From positions 4,898,001 through 4,962,000 of the forward strand of contig JBANDB010000001.1 in NCBI GenBank assembly GCA_037576215.1: a DNA stretch of 64,000 nucleotides. The letters run 5' to 3'. The translations under genes were made by a program, and so were the position numbers. Numbering within the stretch: position 1 is the stretch's first letter; each line of letters begins with the position of its first letter. Positions 52,101-63,035 of the stretch are shown in pieces. This DNA is from Armillaria gallica (Eukaryota; Basidiomycota; Agaricomycetes; Agaricales; Physalacriaceae). The notes beneath the pieces were generated by a model. It had not been told where the DNA came from. It ran no database searches and saw nothing but the letters and a program-made list of their open reading frames with translations.

Positions 52101-52731
52101 TCACACCTACCATAAATTTTTAGGCATCAAGGGTAAACAAATATATATCATTCAACTTACGCTGGAGCTGCGGCCGTGGAGATACCACCACCACAGATGG
52201 ATCAGCTTGGCAGTGTGGCTGGTCCCGATGTGGACTATGTTCATCCTCACCTCTTGTTGTGGGTGTGGATGGCTTTGATCTTGTCTTATGGCCGGTCTTT
52301 TTGGCCCCACGGGCATGCTTGCGAACTTCTGCTATCATTACAGACTAGACTGCTTCCGAGAATCTAAACATGCACTTACCTGGTTGATCCTGGTCATTAA
52401 GGGCTTGTAGTGACATTGTCATTGTTATGGGACCTTGAGGAGTGAGCAAAGTGGCACCCTGCAACGGTTGTTGTGATTTTGCTGGAGGAATATAAGCACA
52501 ACGCTTCTGTGTGAATAGAGATAGACAAAACTCACCTTGTTTAGCAGCACCTCGCATTACTCTCCGATTTTGCACAGGACCCACCTTGTTGATGCCTGAG
52601 AACAAAACTTGAGTTAGCAGAAGCAATCGCCGACTACCATACGTACCTTCAATCTCAAACCCTTCAACCTCAAGTACACCACCATGAGGGTATGCTGTTT
52701 CTGCTTCTACATTGGTGCGATGTGGAGCCAT
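49123..52731 (-). pseudogene. hAT transposase, multi-exon, inactivated
   Basis: Starts at ATG 52731 (MAPHRTNVEAETAYPHGG) and ends at TAA 49123, with many short introns, for example GTACGT...CTCAG after FEIE. Recognisable in order are a BED-finger-like part near 51790-51730 (HICKFCQ), a hAT core with YIQTLSGELE, MAMMAHWMEAVGTDADGR, LIGYHCVPGRHDGEHLA, GWITMDNAANNGTF and CFAHIVNLAAKAVISAV, DVDIRWSSTDIMIERA, and the dimerisation domain (DILPIQGTSVPCERVFSSGK, LKFAFKWGQFLDF). In-frame TGA codons at 51260-51258 (after HRTYIRG) and 49314-49312 (after ETATQRWN) lie where Arg is expected, so it is dead by CGA-to-TGA change. Confidence 0.85.
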
Positions 52732-53422
52732 TGAGGATTGGCGTGAAGTCGAAAGGTGGATTGAAGCCCTAGCTGGATGTACAATGGTTTAATATACAGA
52801 TATGTGAGTATGTGTACATGCTATAAATGAGCATGTACACATATATTGTTGCTAGCGATGTCAACCACGGCAGCTCGTTCAAGGGATGATGCTGCTGACA
52901 ACAATCCGTAAGCAAGAAGAAAACAAAAGCAGACAGCACACACACCGAATGGAGGCCACAGACTAAACAATATCCTACCACTTGTCAAGATACAAGTATA
53001 CCACTTGTCACCATCCTCAACGTTGCTCACACAGTTCTCTAGAAATGTTATGGGGGACAATGACTTGGCAGTAGGGCGAAATGAAGTCTTGTCACTCGGA
53101 GTAGCAGGGAAATCAGATTATATTGGCATATGCGGAAGAAAAGAGGCATAGGATGTTCTGGGAGATAGATTGGGCAGTAGATGGAGTAAGATACAGCATT
53201 AGGGTGAGGGGAGTGTTAGGGGAGTGAGAGCGAAAGTGGATGCATCAGCATCCAAATTAGGAAGGAGCTGATAGCTCGACCTGCTCGAGCCAGATTCCAG
53301 CCGCTAAATTGATGAGCCGAGCGGCAGCAAGCTATGAGCTAACAGTCTGAGCTCAGCTTGGGATTTACCGGCTCAGCTAGCTCGGCAGCTTGAGCCAGAG
53401 CGGCGGCAACACTACTACCCAT

Positions 53423-53511
53423 GCAATGGCAGCGCCTATCACTGTCTACAATGCGATGGATCAAAAAACAGCACAGGACAGATCACTGCATTTGCAGAAG
53501 TACACATCATT
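53423..53511 (+). pseudogene. Element 2 protease, continuation
   Basis: The frame AMAAPITVYNAMDQKTAQDR with HLQKYTS continues the protease cut at 32179, confirming that the hAT element landed inside it. It is cut again by the MITE. Confidence 0.75.
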
Positions 53512-54292
53512 CACTGCTGCGATTGATTAGTATTTTGGAGGGGTCAAATACTTTGGCAGATTTTGATCTGGTTTTGGCTCGCAAATCAAGCGCAGCAAAT
53601 CCGGCATCAAACCCAGCGACATTTTTACATGTATTTATTGTCAGCTTTACCTTTGGATTTGGATCTGAAATACTTGTACCAAAATGTACTGTTTTTGCAT
53701 ATGTATTTTGGCTTGCATATTTGGGGCTGAAACCTGCTGTTAGGATTTGAGTCTGAAATCCCGAAGGCTAAATCCTCTTTCAAAGGCGAAAAGGATTTCT
53801 CATGGTATTTTGGGAACAACACCTACATTTGAAATCCAATCAAAATACGGAAGCAAATACAATGGGATTTGGATCAGGATTTGGATCCCAAATCCTGAGA
53901 GGCACCTGCTTGAAGTCCGGGATTTGGTTTCCAAATCCCTTTGTATTTGCATCAGGGTTTTGATTTGATTTGGGATGAGCACTTTGTTCCCAAAATACCA
54001 CAGGAAATCCCTCGGGTCATTGGGAAGGGATTTCCCCTTCAGGATTTGATACCCAAATCCCAACAGCTGGTTTTCAACCCCAATTATGCAAGTCAAAATA
54101 CATATGCAAAAACAGTACATTTTGGTACAAGTATTTCAGATCCAAATCCAAAGGTAAAGCTGACAATAAATACATGTAAAAATGTCGCTGGGTTTGATGC
54201 CGGATTTGCTGCGCTTGATTTGCGAGCCAAAACCAGATCAAAATCTGCCAAAGTATTTGACCCCTCCAAAATACTAATCAATCGCAGCAGTG
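53512..54292. mobile_element. Foldback MITE with CACTG ends
   Basis: 781 bp. The two arms of about 205 bp are near-identical inverted repeats beginning CACTGCTGCGATTGATTAG. The flanking ATT on both sides (53509-53511, 54293-54295) is a 3-bp duplication, as for CACTA/EnSpm-type elements. The centre carries shorter GGGATTTGG/CCAAATCCC inverted motifs. No coding capacity. Confidence 0.85.
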
Positions 54293-54295
54293 ATT

Positions 54296-54775
54296 ATTGG
54301 AGATCATGCTGAGCGTATCGACCTGGCTATCACCGAACTGAAAGATCGCGATATATTCCTGGGGCACAATTGGCTAGTCAGGCACAATCTGCTGATCAAC
54401 TGGCGGACCGGGAAGATGACTTTTGCCTGATGCCAATGCCATCACACTCCGATTCCCCTACCGGATGTGGATCTGTATGACAAGTGGGATGAAGAGCTTG
54501 AAGAGGGCGACACCATCCTAGCAATAAGCTTTGAAGAAGCCATTCGCATAAGGGCAATGCGACATGTAGCCAATGACTTGGCAGCCCAGGCAAATGCAGG
54601 AAAGAAGACAAAAACATTCAAAGAAATGGTTCCAGAATGGTGCAGGGACTTCAAAGATTTATTTGACAAAGAGAACTTTGACGAGCTCCCTGAACCCAAA
54701 CCATGGGACTATGCCATCGAGCTCATCCTGAACGCCAACGCCAACCTGGACTGTAAAGTCTATCCCCTTAACTGG
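54296..54775 (+). pseudogene. Element 2 protease end and RT start
   Basis: Reads GDHAERIDLAITELKDRDIF and LGHNWLVRHNLLINWRTG, then a TGA, then the linker to RT (VPEWCRDFKDLFDKENFDEL, AIELILNANANLDCKVYPLN). It ends at the CTGG target duplication of LTR E. Confidence 0.8.
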
Positions 54776-56166
54776 TGATGAACCTAGAGACTCCTGTGGG
54801 CAGAAAACACAAGACCTGTAACAGTGAGTGTAGTCAAGCACAGAATCTGAAGGCAGGTTCTAGCGAGTCTAGTCTTGCACCTCCGTGCGATGACTGTAGC
54901 TTCCTGGTGGTGTAGCGAAGGATCACTACGCTTTGTTATGATTCTCTGAAGGCTGTTCAGAGGCTCAAAGTATGTATGCGAACTTTCCTGAAAGGGAAAA
55001 GATGCGTAAACGTGGGTGTATGCTGATTGGGGGCGACCTAGATGCAGTGTGAACTATGTGGGTGTCAAAATTCTAGCTGCGGATTTGGTTGGGGAACTCT
55101 ATGTGAGTTAACTGGTACTGGTGCTCCAGGTGTGAGTGAGGTTTTGTCCAAGATAAAGTACGTGCAAGCAAGATATAGCTCTAAACGATCCTAATATCAA
55201 GCAAGTCAGTACTAATCTTGAGTCGAGTTAAAAGGACAATGGTAGCGAACTTTCTCTTCTATGAGAAAGGTAGCTAATCCCTCAAGGTGTCTAACTCTAT
55301 AAGAGTTAAGTGGTGTTGTTTCCAAAGTTTGGAAACGGTAGTACTGGGTTGTTAGTGGCTAAGGGGCTTCAATCCTAGCTGCGGATTGCTCTTTAAAGCG
55401 CACAGGTATGTAAGCGAACTTAAAATGTCGAGGATGCTTCGCAAGGGTAACCAGTAAAGGTTTCCTAGCGAAGTTTTTGGAGCAGAGGTAAGCACACAAA
55501 GTTATAGCTAACTTTTATTAGCAAAAGGGGAAGTTTGCTAATTGTTATTTCTCTAATGAACAGTAGAGAAGCAATAACTTCGGGTGTGTGTATCGGATCT
55601 AGGAGGTGTGTAAGGTAGTGTACTTGTGGGCAAGTAACTCCCTTGGGTTTGTCTCCTTCTCCTTTTCATACTTTTTGTTAGCTACTTTTATACTACTTTG
55701 AGAATTACTTGTATGTAAGCTACATTTGTCCTTGCCCTGTTAATTCACAACACAAGCAAACTATTTACTGTGCAATGTAGTATTCTTGTCCTTTCCTTAC
55801 TAATGCTGAGTTGAGATCTGTCAGCAGCTGTGCAACTCCAAGAACTACACAACTGTGCATGGCTGTGCATAATTGTGCATGTAGCTTCAGTTACTGTGCA
55901 ATGCTGCTGCAACACGAACTTTCTGTGCATTTACTAAGCCATGAACTGTGCAAAGTAAACAGCCTTGGTAAGGCTTTAACTGCTGCTGACTGTAGCGAAT
56001 TATAATAGTTCACTAACTTGTCATTAGAGTTGCGTAATAGGATTCAGGATCAAAGTGTCTGACAATCATGGCTGTGCTTTGATATGAAGGTTTGGAAGGG
56101 GTGGAATATCACTAGATCATTATAGATCTGCAAATTTATGAGCGTACAGAGCCTGGAGGCTCATCA
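54776..56166 (-). mobile_element. Solo LTR, diverged X subfamily (copy E)
   Basis: 1,391 bp, TGATGAACCTAGAG...GGCTCATCA, flanked by CTGG on both sides (54772-54775, 56167-56170). Both ends resemble family X but the interior is largely different. Removing it restores the pol frame [16 protein letters not shown]. Confidence 0.85.
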
Positions 56167-56170
56167 CTGG

Positions 56171-57652
56171 GCTGAGCAAGAAGAACTGGACAAGTTCTTA
56201 GATGAGAACCTGCCTAGTGGAAGGATATGTCCTTCCAAGTCACCCATGGCTTCACTCTTCTTCTTCGTCAAGAAGAAGGATGGAAAATTAAGGCTGGTCC
56301 AGGATTACCGAAAGCTCAACGAAATGATGATTAAAAATCGGTATCCGCTCCCCCTGATCTTGGAACTTATGGATAAATTACATGGCGCCAAGTACTTCTC
56401 TAAACTCGATGTTTGATGGGGATACAATAATGTTTGAATCAAAACCAGAGACGAGTGGAAAGCAGCCTTCAGAACTAACCAAGGGCTGTACAAACCCACG
56501 GTCATGTTCTTCGGACTCACCAATTCCCCTGCCATCTTTCAATGGATGATGAACGATATTTTCAAGGACCTCATCGCGTCGGGAAAAGTAACCATTTACC
56601 TTGATGACATCCTTATCATGTCCAAAGCCAAAGAAGAGCATCACCGAATCACCAGAGAAGTATTGGTGACCCTGCAAAAACACAAATTGTTCCTCAAAGC
56701 CGAGAAGTGCGAATTCGAGGTGCTCAAAACAGAGTACTTAGGCATCATCATCAGTGAAGGAAGCATCCAGATGGACCTGGTCAAAATCAAAGGCATAATT
56801 GATTGGCTGACACCTACTAAGAAGAAGGAACTTCAGTCCTTCTTGGGATTCACCAATTTCTATTGACACTTCATAAAGAACTATAGCAAAATCATAAAAC
56901 TGATGACCCAACTGACAGGGAATGACATATGGAAGTGGGGCAAGGCTCAGCAGGAGGCCTTCAATCAGCTAAAGAAGCAATTAGTGGAGGATGTGGTACT
57001 TGCAATACCAATGAACAAAGGGAAGTTCAGAGTCGAGGCAGATGCCAGTGAAGGAGCCATTGGAGCAGTTCTGTCTCAAGAACAGGATGGCAAATGGAGA
57101 CCTGTATCCTTCTTATCGAAATCACTCTCGGTTACTGAGTGCAATTACGAGATCTATGACAAAGAGCTGTTGGCCATCATGCTCGCCCTCAAAGAATGGA
57201 GACATTAACTCATGGGCGCCTATCAAGACTTCAAGATTTGGACAGATCATCAAAATCTACAATACTTCTGGAAACTGCAAAAAGTAAATTGACAACAAGC
57301 TTGATGGATCACCAAGCTGGTGGAATACCATTTCACCCTTCATCACAATACCAGAACTGCCAACAAGAAGGCAGACCTTCTCTCTCAATGAGCTGATCAT
57401 AATCAGGGACAGGACGATAATGATCAGGTGGTAGTCCTGTCTCCAGAGCATTTCAGAGCCATGATTATGCCGACCATTGAGGAAACCCATCAGAAGGTGA
57501 AAGCCACCACCAGAAATGCTCACCTGTGGGACAGCACTGTCACTGGATCTCTCAACCATGACCGCAGCATGAAACTGAACGATGGACTCATTTGGTACGA
57601 CGGAAGAATCTACATTCCCTGAGACCATACCCTTTGGGGAGAAATCATTGCC
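56171..57652 (+). pseudogene. Element 2 reverse transcriptase and RNase H
   Basis: Reads [47 protein letters not shown] (catalytic YLDD), the Ty3-type thumb, and RNase H (RVEADASEGAIGAVLSQ, YEIYDKELLAIMLALKEW). In-frame TGA at 56414-56416 and 56435-56437 fall at the two Arg of the conserved DV-R-WGYNNV-R-IK. Another at 56864-56866 falls in NFY-R-HFIKNYS. Confidence 0.88.
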
Positions 57653-58605
57653 TGATCACATGATCACATTACCGCAGGACATCCAGGCATCGAGAAGACC
57701 AAGAAACTCGTACTATGAGAGTTCTGGTGGCCAAAGATGAAGAAAGATGTCAAAGCCTACGTACGGGCCTGCAAAACCTGCCAATGAGCGAAGAGCAGCA
57801 ATCAAGCCAGGGCGGCACCATTACACCCCAACGAAATACCCTCCCAACCCTGGACCCACATCTCAGTAGATATGGTCACCAGGTTACCCAAGAGCAATGG
57901 CTATGATGCAATTCTTGTGATCGTGGACCGCTTCTCCAAGGAGATTATCCCTGTCACATGCTCCACAGAACTATCCTCAGAAGGATGGGCTAAAATCCTG
58001 CATGACGAGGTATATGCCAAGCATGGAATGCCTCAGGTTGTCATTTCAGACCGAGAAACAGTATTCGTATCGAGATTCATGAAGAACCTCTACGATCTCC
58101 TCCAAATTAAAGGGAACACCTCAACCACCTATCATCCTCAGACAGATGGACAAACTGAAGGGGTAAACCAGGAGATCGAAAAATATCTCCATATGTTTGT
58201 CAATCACCTTCAAACTGACTGGGTGGAATGGCTTTCTCTTGCAGCATTTGCATACAACAATTGACCACACTCCTCCACTGGCAAAAGTCCATTTGAAATC
58301 AATTACGGCTATAACCCCCCTGTGTTACCAGGAACAAAGCCCACCGCCCCATTCCGCACTCCCGCTTCAGGTGCTTTTGTCTCCAAGATGCAAGAGATTC
58401 ATGCTGCTGCTAAAAAATCCCTTGAAAAGGCTGTGTTACAGATGAAAATGCATTATGACAAAAATAAATGTCCAGCCATCGATTACAAAGCAGGTGATAA
58501 AGTCTGGCTTGATACAACCAACCTCCATCTCCCTCGCCCAAAGAAAAAACTCAACGATAAGCAAACAGGACCATTCGAAATCATAGGCAAAAAGGGCACC
58601 TCCAC
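57653..58605 (+). pseudogene. Element 2 integrase core
   Basis: Zinc-binding segment near 57650-57790 (HPGIEKTKKLV, CKTCQ then TGA then AKSSNQ). The catalytic core has VDMVTRLPKSNGYDAILVIV, VISDRETVF and HPQTDGQTEGVNQEIEKYL. It is followed by AYNN-TGA-PHSSTGKSPFEINYGY and DKVWLDTTNLHLPRPKKKL. Cut by LTR F at GTS. Confidence 0.85.
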
Positions 58606-60334
58606 TGATGAGCCTAGACTTCCGTGGCAATGGCAACACCCAAAACTTGGAGAGAGCTTAGGCAATTAATGTAGCAACACAGCAATCAAGGCAATGTGTT
58701 TGCGAGTGGTTCAGTGCACCTCCATGCAGTCAATTCCTCAATAACACAAGATACAATGCAACTTTTCAGTCAGTGAAGTAGTACTCTTGGTCAAGGAGTA
58801 CTAATGGACATTGGCTGTAAGCCTGGATGGATCCTGATAAACAAGAAGGGACGGAACCTGGTATGACTTGAATACCAAGAAACCGCAATAGAAACTGTGA
58901 AAATAGTCTAGTGACCACAAAAATGGGTCTAGAAATCGTAGCAATGGACTAGAAATCATAGCAATGTGCTAGAAATTGTGGAGATGGACTGGAAAACATA
59001 GGGAGGCGCTAGAAATCGTAGCAATGAGCTAGAAATTGTGGGGGATGACGAGAAATTGTGTGGAAGGACTGATAATCGTTGTGATGCTCTAGAAATCATA
59101 GCAACACGCTAGAAATTGTTGCAATGCTCTAGAAATTGTGGTAATGGACTAGAAGACGTCGAAATAGCCTAGTAAATGTGGCTTGGGGTGTACCTGATAT
59201 TGTGAGTCGAAACAATAGCAATAAACGTACAGAGACTGCAAGAAACTGGTAGAAATCGTAGCAACTGAGGTGCTGAGTGGGGTGCTGCGGCAATAGATGC
59301 ATGGCAACTCCGAACAATGATAAAGATGAGGGTGATCCTATGGAGCTGAACTGGGCCTACATGGAGGCAATACTGAACTGGGCAATGAAAATGATGGTGA
59401 TGTAGAAGGTGAAAGCGATAAAACAATCCTATGTGGTGAAAGTGAAGTGATGTTGTGGCATTAAAAGACAAAAGCAAGTTATTGATGCAAGATTTCATGT
59501 ATTGGTGCAACCAACAATGTTTAAAGAGTAAAGCAAGTGGTGGAGAATAACTTGGAGTAACCATAGCTGACTGGTAATGCCGTAGCCTCGTCAACTGGGT
59601 AAGAACTCTTCTAAAAATGCGGTATCTACCTAGTTTTTATACTACAAGTATGATTTTATAAATAGAATATTCTTCGGAGCCTTAGTAAGGCTGTAAGTCC
59701 TTGGCTTTTGTAATAGCCATAGTAAACATATGGAATCTGTGGTTCTAAAGTAACAGCAAGTCCTCGACATTGCCATGTATGGATGCAAACTGTGTGGTTT
59801 TATTGAGTGATGAGCAGATCATAAGGTGCTGTTTAGCTGCAGATTATTGAGCTGCAGTTGCTGTGCTGAGGTGTATGCATGGGGCAACCATAATTCGAAG
59901 TCTTGGCACTGTAACAGCCTTAGTAAATGCAGTCTATAGTTGCCGTAGCTGTAATTATCGTAGCTGGGAGGGTACTTGTGTCAATCACATCATTTCATTA
60001 AATGATTGATGAGCACATCAACCAGATGCTTCTGAGTGATGTAGCAACCCCATTTTAGGATGATTGTCGATCAAAGATGTCTTTCTATGATGGGATACGG
60101 TAATTGTGATGCGAGGCGAGCTGGGAAGGATAATGGAGTGTGTGAGGAGTGGATGTTACAGTTTTAGGATTGTATCTGAATGTTTGTGGCTTATACTGCG
60201 AAAATCCATGGTATTATCGAGTGTTGGCAGTATTATCAAGTGTGTGAAGATTATAATGGCATCGATTCAAAGATATTGGGTGATGGATGGGTAAATCCGC
60301 GAATTCTGAGCCTACAGAGCCTGAAGGCTCATCA
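58606..60334 (-). mobile_element. Solo LTR of family X (copy F)
   Basis: 1,729 bp, TGATGAGCCTAGAC...GGCTCATCA. Flanks CCAC (58602-58605) and CTGC (60335-60338) both derive from CCGC by CpG decay. With CCGC restored the integrase frame reads GTSAYTLKLPTNW. It carries a 20-bp tandem array. Confidence 0.85.
58907..59188. repeat. 20-bp minisatellite in LTR F
   Basis: About 13 diverged units of exactly 20 bp built on CTAGAAATYGTRGCAATGNN. LTRs A and B have only weak traces of it, so it expanded in this copy or sublineage. Confidence 0.8.
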
Positions 60335-60827
60335 CTGCGTACACACTAAAATTACCCACCAACTGGAAAATTCACCCCACCTTCAATGAGTCGCTACTCA
60401 CCCCATATATCCCTCTGGCATTCCCCAACCAAGAGCAACCACCCCTGTCACCTCCAGACCTGATAGACGGTGAAGAACATTACGAAGTCGAAAAGGTCTT
60501 AAACAGCAGACAATGGAGAGTTCGGGGAAAACGAGAGGAGCTGCCAGGAACAGTAACAGACTATTTCATCAAATGGAAGGGGTATGGACCAGAATCAAAC
60601 AGCTGGGTATGGGAGAACGACATGGATGCAGACAAGCTGATCGAGGAATTTCTCTCTGAACACGTCGACCAAGTACACACCCGACAACCAAATTGGCAGT
60701 CCTACACAGACCCAAAAACTGGCAAAAGGGTGTGGTACGATGAAGACAAAATGTGGGAGTTATTAAGCAGTCACGATGATCCTTCAACAGATACTAAATC
60801 ACCCTTTGAACCGGACAACATACCTTA
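60335..60827 (+). CDS. Element 2 integrase C-terminus with chromodomain
   Basis: After LTR F the frame resumes AYTLKLPTNWKIHPTFNESL and runs to TAA at 60828. YEVEKVLNSRQWRVRG and DYFIKWKGYGPESNSWVWEN form a chromodomain, with its aromatic residues (Y, W, W) in place. In chromoviruses this domain directs integration to heterochromatin marks such as methylated H3K9. The tail (QPNWQSYTDPKTGKRVWYDE) has no known domain. This last part is free of stops. Confidence 0.85.
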
Positions 60828-60851
60828 ACAGCAGTCGGGACGCCTGCCTTA

Positions 60852-60863
60852 AGGAGGGGGTAA
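60852..60863 (+). promoter_or_regulatory. Polypurine tract of Element 2
   Basis: AAGGAGGGGGTAA sits directly before the TG of the 3' LTR. Confidence 0.75.
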
Positions 60864-61255
60864 TGTTACGATTTATTCACTTTTTTCCTTTACTTACCTA
60901 ATCCACAACCCTGGGCTGCTCCTCCGCATGGGTAACCAAGTAACTGCACAATGTTCTCATGTTATCACTTCATTCCCATGTTATCATTTGCATGATAACA
61001 CTTTGACATTGTGTGCTCGAGTTCCTACCCCCATGATCAACTTATAGTTAGACCCTCACCCTTAGTATATAAGTAATAGCTCTCACTGTATGTACCCCAG
61101 CTTCGAGCTAACATTTAATCTATACCAAATCTTTCTGCTTAATCCATCACTAAGACTAAGAGTTTGCCTTATCTCCTATCAGTTAGAGACTTAACAGTGA
61201 CTGCCCGAACACGAGACAGCCGTTATTTACTCTAGTTAGGGGTTCAGGTATAACA
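60864..61255 (+). repeat. 3' LTR of Element 2
   Basis: 392 bp, TGTTACG...TATAACA, followed by the GAGGC duplication (61256-61260). Confidence 0.92.
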
Positions 61256-61672
61256 GAGGCTTTCTCTCCCAACTGTGGTGACAAAGGTCAGCAGAAGGAC
61301 AAGAAGAAAAAGGACAAGGGCAAAGGCAAGGCTGCTGCTCCTGACCCTGAGCCCACTCTCAATGCTTTTCCTCCTGCCACCATCACCACTTCTTCTGCTC
61401 ATGAGGAGCCACCACCTCAGAAGACCCTGAAGAGGAAGTGTGCCCATGAGAAGGCTGCTCCTTCTGAGCCTGGCCCCTCTAAACCAACCTGTGCTAGCAT
61501 CACCACTGCTAAAGCAGTGACTATTCTCAGCAATGCTGCTGGTCCCTCTATCAAGAATCCTTGGTTTTCTCTCAAGAAGTCATCCAAGAAAAAGTCCTTC
61601 TGCAAGACTACAAAGTCTGCTATGTTGGAAATTTCATTTTGGCATTATAAGCTGATTGCCCTGATAAGCTAG
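61256..61672 (+). pseudogene. Gene H, middle part
   Basis: The frame continues gene H after Element 2 as EAFSPNCGDKGQQKDKKKK, very Lys-, Pro- and Ala-rich with nuclear-signal-like clusters (DKGKGKAAAPDPEP, LKKSSKKKSFCKTTKS), up to TAG at 61670-61672. It has no ATG of its own, as expected for an interior exon. Confidence 0.55.
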
Positions 61673-63035
61673 AGATAAGGTACAGCCCGAGAATATAATC
61701 ACCAGATAAGATGGCTGGTTACCATATATGGAAGCCATGAGGATATAAGCATGTTAAAAGGGATGATTTTTTTTTCCCAATGCAAAAATGGTACCAATGT
61801 CATTCAGAATTGATATTGAACATTAACCACCAACTACCTACCTAATACATTTGACCATTACACTAAAAAGGCTTGATATAAATACATTACATAGCCAACT
61901 TTGAAAGTAATAAATATTTTCAAAATGAAAAAGAAAAATGCCATCCCAGTGGACACCAGCCCACTCCGAGTGTAAAGCCATGCCCTGACCCCCCAGTATA
62001 GTCTCCCCAATCATTCACACCCCTTGCATCACCCACTGCCACCATCCTACTTGCTGTCGCTGTCATCCTTGGTACTCATTCATTCAGCTCCCATGGTAGC
62101 AGATGGCCACTGATATCAATTCTGTCAGTGTAGTGGAGGCTATCTTACAGTGATAATGTATTGTAGCAAAGCGATTGACTCCGATATTGATGTGGGGGAT
62201 GGTGAGTGGGTGGGAATGGGGAGGCGTGGAGGCGAGATGAGGTGATAGTGAAAAGTAAAGCAAGAAGCTGCACAGCCACTCAATCACTGTGCAGTTGTAC
62301 AGTCAGAGGTGAGAGAGCGAGCGAAATGAAGACAAAATACATCTTTGGCATGCTTCTACTACTTAATTTATGTTCTCTGAGGCCATGAAAGCTGTCAGGA
62401 TATTTAATTATATGTGCTACTTGCCACCTCAACTCGTTTCCATGCTCTTTAATTGGTTTCTATTTGAGGTTTCTTCTTGGTAGCCATACTTGTGCTGAAG
62501 CTTAACAAGAAACTGTTTGGGCCAGTGATGCTACAGAAGGTCTGGAGGATGAAGATGTTTATGGCTAGAATTATACATATATTTTCAAATAGATCTGCTT
62601 TGAATGCACAACTGAAGTGAACTTAGAAAGAGCAACAATGCTCAAGTGCAATGAGATCAGGTGACTTTAGTACATTTAATAACTGGATGTAGTAATTAAG
62701 CATAGCTCTTGTAGTGTAACTGTAATGCTGTATCTGTAAATATTAACTTCTCCAAGGTTGCTGGTTCAACTCCCTCTTATTGTATATTTTCCCTTTGTAT
62801 ATTACCTGGCTTACTTAAGCATGTTCTAGTCCTGTTCAAATAATAAATACAAACTGTTAGAAATTTGAAAGAAATAAATTATTTTTCTGCATTGTAACTA
62901 GAGTAATTATAACCATTGCTGACTCCTGATAAGGCATCTTATCCTGCCAAGCTTGTTTCTAATAACCCCTTATAAGGGTTTCTTGCTCATTTCAGTATTA
63001 TTTAATCTTATAAGTAATTATAACCTGATTTGGAC
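61673..63035. other. AT-rich stretch between gene H pieces
   Basis: No coding region. It contains a tRNA-like segment near 62704-62787. It may be another insertion in gene H, but I cannot place its ends; the left junction (TGTTGGAAATTTC) and right junction (TTTGGACATTTC) are only loosely similar. Confidence 0.4.
62704..62787 (+). repeat. tRNA-like segment, possible SINE head
   Basis: AGCTCTTGTAGTGTAACTG resembles an A box and GGTTGCTGGTTCAACTCC a B box, spaced as in a tRNA, with poor stems. It could be a decayed tRNA or SINE. Confidence 0.3.

Larger units (their letters stand above)
32180..53414 (-). mobile_element. hAT DNA transposon, interrupted by Element 1
   Basis: The left terminus TAGTGTTGCCAC(C)GCTC and the reverse complement of the right terminus, TAGTGTTGCCGCCGCTC, form a terminal inverted repeat of about 17 bp. 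The flanking 8-bp duplication and a BED/hAT-type transposase on the minus strand fit. Without Element 1 and its duplicated 4 bp it would be about 4.45 kb. Subterminal regions (48980-49060, 53280-53400) are rich in GCTC/GAGC repeats, likely transposase-binding sites. Confidence 0.9.
26099..61255 (+). mobile_element. Element 2: chromodomain Ty3/gypsy retrotransposon, heavily interrupted
   Basis: The 392-bp LTRs (26099-26490 and 60864-61255), exact 5-bp target duplication, plus-strand gag, zinc knuckle, aspartic protease, RT, RNase H, integrase and chromodomain in that order, and a polypurine tract before the 3' LTR define a Ty3/gypsy element of the chromovirus type. It now spans 35 kb because it holds LTR C (26831-28512), the hAT element (32180-53414) with Element 1 inside, a MITE (53512-54292), LTR E (54776-56166) and LTR F (58606-60334). 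Most stops in its genes fall at conserved Arg codons as TGA. It is dead. Confidence 0.92.
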
